A DNA stretch of 47,386 bases from Streptomyces jeddahensis. GTDB lineage: Bacteria; Actinomycetota; Actinomycetes; Streptomycetales; Streptomycetaceae. Made by a program: the position numbers and the translations under genes. The notes below the pieces were generated by a model that searched no databases, was not told where the DNA came from, and worked only from the letters and a program-made list of their open reading frames with translations. Where the stretch lies: positions 1 through 47,386 of the forward strand of contig NZ_LOHS01000085.1 of assembly GCF_001642995.1 (NCBI RefSeq). Direction: 5' to 3'. Every line of letters begins with the position of its first letter. Position 1 is the first letter of the stretch. This document shows positions 41,022 to 47,386 of this stretch, in pieces.

Positions 41022-41981
41022 ATGTCACTGCCACTGGAGGGCCTGTCCGCGATCGTCACCGGAGCGGGCCGCGGCCTGGGGCGGGCCGAGGCGCTGGAAC
41101 TCGCCCGGCTCGGCGCGAGCGTGGTCGTCAACGACTACGGGCAGCCCGGCCGGGACGGCTCCGGTGAGGCGTCGGCGGGGCCCGCCGAGGACGTCGCCGC
41201 CGAGATCCGCGCGGCGGGCGGCGAGGCGGTCGCCCACCTCGGCGACGTCGGCGACTTCGACGAGGCCGGTGCGCTGGTCGACGTGGCGATCGGCACGTTC
41301 GGCAAGCTGGACATCCTGGTCAACAACGCGGGCATCCTGCGCGACCGGATGATCTTCTCGATGACCGAGAGCGAGTGGGACTCGGTGATCAGGGTGCATC
41401 TGAAGGGGCACTTCAACACCACCCACTTCGCGTCCGTCCACTGGCGCGAGCGGTCCAAGGCGGCGGGAGGCCCGGTCCACGGGCGGATCATCAACACCTC
41501 GTCGGAGGCGTTCGTCGCCGGGTCCGCGGGACAGCCCAACTACGCGGCGGCCAAGGGCGGCATCGTCGGGCTGACGACGTCGACGGCGCTGGCGCTCGGC
41601 AAGTACGGCGTGACGGCCAACGTCATCTGCCCGCGCGCCCGGACCCGTATGACGCAGGACGTCTTCGCGGCCGTGTCACCGGGTTCAGGCAGCGGGCAGC
41701 CCGGTGACGGCGGGCTGGACCCGCTGGCGCCCGAGCACGTCGCGCCGCTCGTGGGCTATCTGGCCTCATCCGCGGCGGCCGGGATCAACGGCCAGCTGCT
41801 CGTCGTCCACGGCGGCATGGTGGCCGTCGTCGAACGGCCCAAGGTGGCCGCCAAGTTCGACACCGCCAAGGAGCTCTTCTCCTACGAGGAGCTCGACGAG
41901 CTGTTGTCCCCGTACTACGCGGGGCGTCCGGCGAACGAGACCTTCGCGGCGGCGGAGGTGCTGGGCCTGAAGCGCGGTTAG
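41022..41981 (+). CDS. SDR-family 3-hydroxyacyl-CoA dehydrogenase/ketoreductase
   Basis: A 319-residue short-chain dehydrogenase. The NAD(P) motif is TGAGRGLG (residues 13-20), NNAGILRDRM follows, and the catalytic set is serine 160/161, tyrosine 174 and lysine 178 (QPNYAAAKGG). The protein has the 17-beta-HSD4/Rv3548c-like extension after the core. Next to an Rv3538-like hydratase it would oxidise the 3-hydroxyacyl-CoA that the hydratase makes, before thiolytic cleavage by the FadA5-like thiolase. ATG 41022 has AAGGGA 5 bases upstream; the GTG at 41019 is too close to it. A strong terminator follows. Confidence 0.88.
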   Translation: MSLPLEGLSAIVTGAGRGLGRAEALELARLGASVVVNDYGQPGRDGSGEASAGPAEDVAAEIRAAGGEAVAHLGDVGDFDEAGALVDVAIGTFGKLDILVNNAGILRDRMIFSMTESEWDSVIRVHLKGHFNTTHFASVHWRERSKAAGGPVHGRIINTSSEAFVAGSAGQPNYAAAKGGIVGLTTSTALALGKYGVTANVICPRARTRMTQDVFAAVSPGSGSGQPGDGGLDPLAPEHVAPLVGYLASSAAAGINGQLLVVHGGMVAVVERPKVAAKFDTAKELFSYEELDELLSPYYAGRPANETFAAAEVLGLKRG

Positions 41982-42044
41982 GCCGGGCGGCCCGGCCACC
42001 GGCCCTGGTCGTGCGAGAAGCCCGGCCACCGGCACTGGCTTATG

Positions 42045-42093
42045 CGAGGAGCCCGGTACCTGCGCACCTACCGCACAGGTACCGGGCTCCTCG
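42045..42093. terminator. Strong bidirectional terminator
   Basis: Two perfect 18-base arms (42045-42062 and 42076-42093, starting CGAGGAGCCCGG) enclose a 13-base loop. It lies between the rightward SDR gene and the leftward small gene at 42109, and should end both. Confidence 0.88.
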
Positions 42094-42108
42094 TGTCTCC
42101 GACGGACC

Positions 42109-42279
42109 TCAGTCCTCGTCGGACGGCTTGCGGTGCCGGCCGCGCGGGGCCGGCGTCTCCGCCGTGCCGTCCTCAAGGGCGGACACCGGGCCCCGGTGCC
42201 TGCCGTGACCGTCGGGCTGCTGGGCGCCGGCCCGCGGGTCGTTGGTCGTCGTGTCCGTACTCGTGTTGGTTTCCGACAT
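42109..42279 (-). CDS. Small hydrophilic hypothetical protein
   Basis: A 56-residue protein, MSETNTSTDTTTNDPRAG at the start and two GRHR motifs (HGRHRGPV and RGRHRKPSDED). It is rich in threonine, arginine, glycine and histidine, has no hydrophobic core and is probably disordered. Small proteins of this type recur next to the gene at 42326 in Streptomyces, as I recall, but the function is unknown. GGGGTGA lies 9 bases before ATG 42279. It ends just before the terminator at 42045-42093. Confidence 0.6.
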   Translation of the reverse strand: MSETNTSTDTTTNDPRAGAQQPDGHGRHRGPVSALEDGTAETPAPRGRHRKPSDED

Positions 42280-42325
42280 CGGATAGGTCACCCCGTAACA
42301 AGATCTTTCGGTGCAGCGGGCGAGT

Positions 42326-43543
42326 CTAACCGGCGGACTTGCGGCCGGTGAGAGGTGCCTGCTGCAACGGGACCGGGCGGGGTCCCGCCGACGCGGCGGG
42401 GTTCGTCTCCACCCGCTCCCACCGCGGCTTCCGCACCTTCGCCCCGGAGCCGCGGGGCGAGCCCTCGCCCGATCCCTCCGGCCCGCCGTTCGGCGCGGGG
42501 GCCGGGTCGGCAGGCCGGGCCGTCTCCGTCGGCGCGGGGACCTGCGCCACCCCGCAGGGCACGGCCCTCGTCGTATACGGCAGCCGGAGCACCCCCTCCC
42601 GTGTCCACAGCCCCGTGCCGGCCAACCAGCCGTCAGGCGCCGGGAGTTGGTGCACACGCTTCTCTGCGGGCCGCCACACCCCGAGCCAGCTGCCCGCCGC
42701 GCCGTCGATCCGCAGCGCCACGGCGCTGCTCTCCGGCATCAGCGCCTGCCCCGGCTGGATCGCGAACGGCGTCACCGCGCAGTCGGTCAGCCGCAGGCAC
42801 TCGGGGAAGCGAACCGGCAGGGTGCTCCCCAGCACGCCCCAGCCCAGCCGGTCGTGCCCTGGAGAGGGGGCGTCGGAGCGGATCAGCAGGAGCCCGCTGT
42901 CGGCGTCCGCGAGCAGCAGCCGGTCGTTGCTCTCCTCCGTGATCTGCAGGAGGGGCGACACCTCGCCGCCGCGCTCCAGGTCGACCGCGACCGTCTTGGT
43001 GCGGCCGTCCAGCCGCCGGTCCAGGGCGAGCATCCGTCCCGTACGGTCGAGCCAGACGCCGCCCGAGCAGCGGCCGGGGATCTCGGCGACATGCTCGGGC
43101 CCGAAGGCGCCGCCCGCCACCAGCCAGACCGCCGTCGACCGCTCGCCCGCCGCGAGCGCGTACGCGCGCAGGCCCCCGGGCGCGGGCGGCAGGAGGGTCA
43201 ACTCGCCGCACTCCACGGAACCGAGCCGCAGCTCGCCGGTCTCCGGACCCGTCGGATAGAGCAGCGAGAAGGCGTGCCGTCCGGCCGTGACGCGGTGGAT
43301 CAGCACGCGCCCGTCGGTCAGCGGCAGCACCTCGGTGCCGGGCTCCTCCGGCTGGTGCGCGGGCAGCGGCACCGCATAGGGCTCGGGCCCGTCCAGCGTC
43401 CATCGCTCGGGGAACCAGGACCGACCGTCGTACGCCAGCCGGGCGGCGTAGGAGCCGTCCGCGGCGATCGTGCATGCCGTGTGCCGCATGCTGAACGCTT
43501 TCTGCTCGTTCTCCGCAGCTGACTCGATGGCAAGGGCCGTCAT
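42326..43543 (-). CDS. Conserved hypothetical protein, probable beta-propeller
   Basis: A 405-residue cytoplasmic protein of repeated beta-strand blocks such as GGVWLDRTGRMLALDRRL, DRLLLADADSGLLLIRSD and SSAVALRIDGAAGSWLGVWR, suggesting a propeller-like fold. The last 75 residues are a proline- and glycine-rich disordered tail. There is no signal peptide and no catalytic motif I recognise. GGAGGTGA 6 bases before ATG 43543 makes the start certain. It is likely cotranscribed with the small gene at 42109, 46 bases downstream, and is divergent from the Nif3-like gene. Confidence 0.75.
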   Translation of the reverse strand: MTALAIESAAENEQKAFSMRHTACTIAADGSYAARLAYDGRSWFPERWTLDGPEPYAVPLPAHQPEEPGTEVLPLTDGRVLIHRVTAGRHAFSLLYPTGPETGELRLGSVECGELTLLPPAPGGLRAYALAAGERSTAVWLVAGGAFGPEHVAEIPGRCSGGVWLDRTGRMLALDRRLDGRTKTVAVDLERGGEVSPLLQITEESNDRLLLADADSGLLLIRSDAPSPGHDRLGWGVLGSTLPVRFPECLRLTDCAVTPFAIQPGQALMPESSAVALRIDGAAGSWLGVWRPAEKRVHQLPAPDGWLAGTGLWTREGVLRLPYTTRAVPCGVAQVPAPTETARPADPAPAPNGGPEGSGEGSPRGSGAKVRKPRWERVETNPAASAGPRPVPLQQAPLTGRKSAG

Positions 43544-43696
43544 CGTGGGTCACCTCCGGCGCCGAAGCTAGTTTTCGTACGCGTTCGCGTGGCACCAGCG
43601 GACACCCGCTTCACACCAAAGGGTGGCGATGTCCCGATTCGCCTGAGGAAGTGGGGTTGCTTGTGCTGCGCCCGGGACGGGACCTCCCTCGCTGGT

Positions 43697-43781
43697 GATC
43701 AGTCGATGATCAGCCGCTGAGGAGCCGTGACCAGCCCCTGATGAGCCGTGATGAGTCGTGATGAGCCCCTGATGAGCCGGG
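43697..43781. repeat. Short direct repeats in the divergent promoter
   Basis: Variants of TGATGAGCCG recur about seven times in 85 bases between the hypothetical gene and the Nif3-like gene. The rest of 43544-43832 shows only a -10-like TAGCCT (43820-43825) before the Nif3 start. Confidence 0.75.
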
Positions 43782-43832
43782 ACGGCGGGAGCGGCGGCGG
43801 CTCGGCGGCGAAGACGAGCTAGCCTTGCCCTC

Positions 43833-44687
43833 GTGCCCCGTCTGTCTGAAGTCACCGCCGCGCTCGACGCTCTCTGGCCCCCCGAGCTGGCCGAGGGATG
43901 GGACGCGGTCGGCACCGTGTGCGGCGAACCGGACGCGCAGGTCACCCGGGTGCTGTTCGCCGTCGACCCGGTCCAGGAGATCGCCCACGAGGCCGTGCAG
44001 CTCGGTGCCGACCTGCTGGTCACCCACCACCCGCTGTATCTGCGCGGTACGACGACGGTGGCGGCCTCCCACTTCAAGGGCCGCGTCGTGCACACCCTGA
44101 TCAAGAATGACGTCGCGCTGCACGTCGCGCACACCAACGCCGACCGCGCCGACCCCGGCGTATCGGATGCCCTCGCGGGCGCCCTGGACCTGAGGGTCGT
44201 ACGGCCCCTCGTCCCCGACCCCACGGACCCCGACGGCCGCCGCGGCCTCGGCCGGGTCTGCGAGCTGGACCATCCGCTGACCGTGCGTGAGCTCGCCGAG
44301 CTCGCCGCCAAGCGGCTGGCCGCCACGGCGCAGGGCATCCGCGTCGCGGGCGACCCGGACATGCTGGTGCGCACCGTGGCGGTCAGCGGCGGCTCCGGCG
44401 ACAGCCTCTTCGACGACGTGCGCGCCGCAGGCGTCGAGGCCTTCCTCACCGCGGACCTGCGCCACCACCCGGTGTCCGAGGCCCGCGAACACAGTCCTCT
44501 CGCGCTGCTCGACGCGGCGCACTGGGCCACCGAGTGGCCCTGGTGCGAGCTGGCCGCAGCCCAGCTCGACGAGATCTCCGACCGGCACGGATGGGGACTT
44601 CGCGTCCACGTCTCGAAGACGGTCACCGACCCCTGGACCGCCCACGCGGCCTCTGCCGCGCCCACCCCTTCTGGAGCCCCCAACTGA
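43833..44687 (+). CDS. Nif3-like dinuclear metal centre protein
   Basis: A 284-residue member of the NIF3/DUF34 family (GTP cyclohydrolase I type 2-like fold), which forms toroidal hexamers with two metals per subunit. Metal ligands are visible in LLVTHHPLYLRG (histidines 65 and 66), AHTNAD (about residues 100-105) and LTADLRHHP. The molecular function of the family is still debated. GTG 43833 lies only 7 bases after a TAGCCT -10 element, so the transcript may be leaderless. It starts an operon with the zinc ribbon and RNase H genes, an order also found in M. tuberculosis (Rv2230c-Rv2228c). Confidence 0.92.
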   Translation: MPRLSEVTAALDALWPPELAEGWDAVGTVCGEPDAQVTRVLFAVDPVQEIAHEAVQLGADLLVTHHPLYLRGTTTVAASHFKGRVVHTLIKNDVALHVAHTNADRADPGVSDALAGALDLRVVRPLVPDPTDPDGRRGLGRVCELDHPLTVRELAELAAKRLAATAQGIRVAGDPDMLVRTVAVSGGSGDSLFDDVRAAGVEAFLTADLRHHPVSEAREHSPLALLDAAHWATEWPWCELAAAQLDEISDRHGWGLRVHVSKTVTDPWTAHAASAAPTPSGAPN

Positions 44688-45427
44688 ACGCCGCGCCCGC
44701 CGACCAGATCCGACTCCTCGACGTCCAGGCCCTCGACGTACGCCTGCAGCAGCTCGCGCACAAGCGGAGGTCGCTGGCCGAGCACGCCGAGATCGAGTCG
44801 CTGAACAAGGACCTGACGCAGCTGCGCGACCTGCTCGTCGCCGCGCAGACCGAGGAGAGCGACTGCGCCCGCGAGCAGGACAAGGCCGAGAAGGACGTCG
44901 ACCAGGTCCGGCAGCGCGCCGCCCGCGACCAGCAGCGCCTGGACTCGGGCGCGATCACCTCGCCGAAGGACCTGGAGAACCTCCAGCACGAGATCGCCTC
45001 GCTCGCCCGGCGCCAGGGCGACCTCGAGGACATCGTGCTCGAGGTCATGGAACGCCGCGAATCCGCGCAGGAGCGTGTGAACGAGCTGACGGAGCGGGAA
45101 GCCTCCGTCCAGTCGAAGATCGACGACGCGACGGGCCGGCGCGACGCCGCGTACGAGGAGATCGACGGCGAGACCGCGTCGGTCACCAAGGAGCGCGAGG
45201 TCGTCGCCGCCTCCGTGCCCGCGGACCTGCTGAAGCTCTACGACAAGCTGCGCGAGCAGCAGGGCGGCATCGGCGCGGCCCGGCTCTATCAGCGGCGCTG
45301 TGAGGGCTGCCGCCTGGAGCTCAACATCACCGAGCTGAACGAGGTGCGGGCCGCGGCCCCGGACGCCGTGGTGCGGTGCGAGAACTGCCGCCGCATCCTG
45401 GTCCGTACGTCCGAGTCCGGCCTGTAG
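44684..45427 (+). CDS. Coiled-coil C4 zinc-ribbon protein
   Basis: A 247-residue protein. Residues about 20-185 form a long antiparallel coiled coil (LAEHAEIESLNKDL to ITSPKDLENLQHEIASLARR in part), and the C-terminus is a C4 zinc ribbon: RRCEGCRLELN and VVRCENCRRILV. This matches the CT398/Rv2229c family, which is thought to bind nucleic acid or protein partners; the function is not settled. No ATG, GTG or TTG fits the start: the residues at the known family start (NAAPADQIRLLDVQ) are preceded by CTG 44684, which overlaps the Nif3 stop (CTGA) and has GGAG 7 bases upstream. CTG initiation is therefore likely. Confidence 0.88.
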   Translation: MNAAPADQIRLLDVQALDVRLQQLAHKRRSLAEHAEIESLNKDLTQLRDLLVAAQTEESDCAREQDKAEKDVDQVRQRAARDQQRLDSGAITSPKDLENLQHEIASLARRQGDLEDIVLEVMERRESAQERVNELTEREASVQSKIDDATGRRDAAYEEIDGETASVTKEREVVAASVPADLLKLYDKLREQQGGIGAARLYQRRCEGCRLELNITELNEVRAAAPDAVVRCENCRRILVRTSESGL

Positions 45428-45463
45428 CCCCTGGGCTCCGGATTTCGGCAGGGGCCGCCGCAC

Positions 45464-47269
45464 ATGCGTGAGTTCATCGTCGAGGCCGACGGCGGCTCCC
45501 GGGGCAACCCGGGGCCCGCGGGCTACGGCGCCGTCGTGAAGGACGCGGCCACGGGGGAGACCCTGGCGGAGGCCGCCGAGTACATCGGCGTCGCCACCAA
45601 CAATGTCGCGGAGTACCGGGGCCTGCTCGCGGGGCTGAGAGCCGCGCACGAGCTGGACCCGGCGGCCCGGGTGCGCGTACGGATGGACTCCAAGCTGGTC
45701 GTCGAGCAGATGTCCGGCCGCTGGCAGATCAAGCACCCCGGCATGAGGCCGCTCGCGGCCGAGGCGAAGACGGTGTTCCCGCCGTCGCAGATCACCTTCG
45801 AGTGGATCCCGCGCGAGCAGAACAAGCACGCGGACCGGCTGGCCAACGAGGCGATGGACGCGGGGCGGCGGGGGGAGCAGTGGGTGGCTGCGGGCCGGCC
45901 TGGTCCGGCTGCGCCTGCTTCGGCCGCGCCTGCGTCGGCTGGTCCTGCGTCGGTCGGGCCTGCTCCGGCCGGTCGTGCGTCGGCCGGTCCTGCGTCGGCC
46001 GCGCCCGCTTCGGCCGGTCCTGCGTCGGTCGGTCGTGCGCCGATCGGGCCTGCTCCGGCCGGGCAGGCCGGGGAGGCTCCGTCGGGGCAGTCCGGGCAGG
46101 CTCCGGCCGGTTCCGCTGCGCGTCCTGCCCCGGGTCCGGGTCCTGCTGGGCTCGTTACGTCGGGGCCGCCCGGGGACGCGGTCGCGGCGGCGGCCAAGGC
46201 ACGGGCGGCGATGGCGGGTGCGCGGTCCCGCCCTGGTGACGGGGCGGAGGCGACCGCCGCGGAGCTGCAGAGGCGCGCGGCTGTGGAGCGGCCGGAACAG
46301 ACGGCTCCGGAGACGCCGCTCAAGCCTGGGGCCGTGGAGCAGCCGCGGGGGCCGTGGGCCGCGGAGCAGCCCGAGGCAGCGCCGTCGGGGCCCGCGAAGC
46401 CGGTGGAACCGACGCGTGGGACGCGGCACCGGCCGGCGGCCGCTGACCTGCTGGAACCGGGAACCGGTGAGCGGCGGGGCGCCGCGGCCTCGGGGGCTGG
46501 TCCGGTCGGAACCGCGGAGGCCGACGCGGGCGTGAGCGCCGACGCGAGGGCTGAGGCCGAGGCGGGCGCGAAGGCCGACGCCGATGTGCGGGCCGCGCGG
46601 AGCGTCGCCGTGGGGACGCCGCCCGTCGGCTGGGCGCCGCCCGATCTCGGGGCGCCCGCAACGCTCGTACTGCTGCGGCACGGCGAGACCCCGCTGACCC
46701 GGGAGAAGCGGTTCTCCGGCAGCGGTGGCAGCGATCCGGCGCTGTCGGACGCGGGCCGCGCCCAGGCCGACCGCGTCGCGGCGGCGCTCGCCGCCCGCGG
46801 CACGATCCAGGCCGTCGTTTCCTCGCCCCTCAGGCGGTGCCGGGAGACCGCGGACATCGTCGCCACCCGGCTCGGACTCGAGGTGAGCATCGAGGACGGC
46901 CTGCGCGAGACGGACTTCGGCGCGTGGGAGGGGATGACCTTCGCCGAGGTACGGGACCGCTACCCCGATGACCTGAACGCCTGGCTCGCCTCGGCGAAGG
47001 CGGCACCCACAGGCGGCGAGAGCTTCGCGGCGGTCACCCGCCGCGTCGCCGCGACCCGCGACAAGCTGATCACCGCGTACCGGGGCCGCACGGTCCTCCT
47101 GGTCACGCACGTCACCCCGGTCAAGACGCTGGTACGCCTCGCCCTCGGCGCCCCGCCCGAGTCGCTGTTCCGCATGGAACTCTCGGCGGCCTCGCTCTCC
47201 GCGATCGCGTACTACGCGGATGGGAACGCGAGCGTGCGGCTGCTGAATGACACCGGGCACCTCCGGTAG
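45464..47269 (+). CDS. Bifunctional RNase HI / histidine phosphatase
   Basis: A 601-residue two-domain enzyme. Residues 1 to about 142 form RNase HI: VEADGGSRGNPGP, NNVAEYRGLL, RVRMDSKLVVEQM and NKHADRLANEAMD supply the D-E-D-D metal site that cuts RNA in RNA-DNA hybrids. From about residue 400, LVLLRHGETPLTREKRFSG opens a histidine phosphatase (CobC/PhoE-like), ending VLLVTHVTPVKTLVRLALG. M. tuberculosis Rv2228c has the same two domains, where the second can act as alpha-ribazole phosphatase in cobalamin synthesis. The linker here is about 250 residues, far longer, with ten 5-residue units. Start is ATG 45464, 36 bases after the zinc ribbon gene. Confidence 0.92.
   Translation: MREFIVEADGGSRGNPGPAGYGAVVKDAATGETLAEAAEYIGVATNNVAEYRGLLAGLRAAHELDPAARVRVRMDSKLVVEQMSGRWQIKHPGMRPLAAEAKTVFPPSQITFEWIPREQNKHADRLANEAMDAGRRGEQWVAAGRPGPAAPASAAPASAGPASVGPAPAGRASAGPASAAPASAGPASVGRAPIGPAPAGQAGEAPSGQSGQAPAGSAARPAPGPGPAGLVTSGPPGDAVAAAAKARAAMAGARSRPGDGAEATAAELQRRAAVERPEQTAPETPLKPGAVEQPRGPWAAEQPEAAPSGPAKPVEPTRGTRHRPAAADLLEPGTGERRGAAASGAGPVGTAEADAGVSADARAEAEAGAKADADVRAARSVAVGTPPVGWAPPDLGAPATLVLLRHGETPLTREKRFSGSGGSDPALSDAGRAQADRVAAALAARGTIQAVVSSPLRRCRETADIVATRLGLEVSIEDGLRETDFGAWEGMTFAEVRDRYPDDLNAWLASAKAAPTGGESFAAVTRRVAATRDKLITAYRGRTVLLVTHVTPVKTLVRLALGAPPESLFRMELSAASLSAIAYYADGNASVRLLNDTGHLR
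45911..46060 (+). repeat. In-frame 15-bp tandem repeats in the RNase H/phosphatase linker
   Basis: Ten units of 15 bases encode pentapeptides such as PASAA, PASAG, PASVG and PAPAG. The first three units and units 6-8 give the same peptides, showing a larger duplication. Confidence 0.9.
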
Positions 47270-47296
47270 GCCCACTTCAGCCGTCTAGGCCTCATT

Positions 47297-47358
47297 CAGC
47301 CCGTCCGGCGTTTGAGGACGAGGGCCCCTTCTCAGCCCGTCCGGCGTTTGAGGACGAG
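47297..47358. repeat. Two copies of a dispersed Streptomyces hairpin repeat
   Basis: A 26-base element starting CAGCCCGTCCGG occurs at 47297-47322 and again, unchanged, at 47333-47358. CGTCC pairs with GGACG inside each. It is an element I recall as extremely common between Streptomyces genes. The pair lies just after the RNase H/phosphatase gene and may also end its transcript. Confidence 0.8.
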
Positions 47359-47386
47359 CCCGAAGGGCGATCCGGGGGTCTGGGGG

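Noticed and set aside
43568..47275. A 1235-codon open frame on the minus strand
   Set aside because: It runs opposite to the Nif3, zinc-ribbon and RNase H/phosphatase genes, whose motifs are clear, and its translation is an Arg/Gly-rich low-complexity product. It is an open frame forced by high GC.

Overview
The window is chromosomal DNA of a Streptomyces or a close relative. GC is very high and codons end in G or C almost throughout. Many genes overlap by ATGA or GTGA. There is a FHA protein, a two-domain RNase H/phosphatase, a glycosyltransferase-87/PAP2 fusion, and the short hairpin repeats that litter Streptomyces intergenic DNA (94-111 and 47297-47358). I see no phage, IS or CRISPR.

Layout. 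0.1-6 kb: DUF1992 protein, FHA protein, a class I O-methyltransferase with tandem operator-like repeats, then two membrane glycosyltransferase genes; the second has a rare TTA codon. 6-10 kb: an MFS exporter with a lipoprotein, and a second MFS exporter divergent from a TetR regulator with two matching operators. 10.3-11.5 kb: a frameshifted M20 amidohydrolase. 15.4-21.7 kb: a five-gene operon behind a cobalamin riboswitch, encoding two secreted membrane-anchored proteins (one a terpene-cyclase-like toroid) and a complete ECF transporter (T, A-A, S). 25.8-29.2 kb: a GT4, methyltransferase and toroid operon. 29.6-38.7 kb: envelope and transport genes among steroid genes. 42-47.3 kb: conserved genes including the Nif3, zinc ribbon and RNase H/phosphatase trio.

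The connecting theme is a KstR-type steroid side-chain regulon scattered over about 30 kb: CYP125-like P450 and FadA5-like thiolase (divergent), an MBL hydrolase, an aldehyde dehydrogenase with ferredoxin, KstR itself, an Rv3520c-like F420 oxidoreductase, a FadE34-like fused acyl-CoA dehydrogenase, an Rv3538-like MaoC hydratase, a Zn alcohol dehydrogenase and a ketoreductase SDR. Palindromes matching TnnAACnnGTTnnA lie before most of these units. A second, different palindrome, CTGACGnnnCGTCAG, accompanies them and also precedes the F420 gene. The hydratase leader additionally carries a terminator-like hairpin. No steroid ring-degradation genes are visible in the window.

All calls are from reading translations and motifs by eye. 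Family names rest on recalled resemblance, not on database searches.
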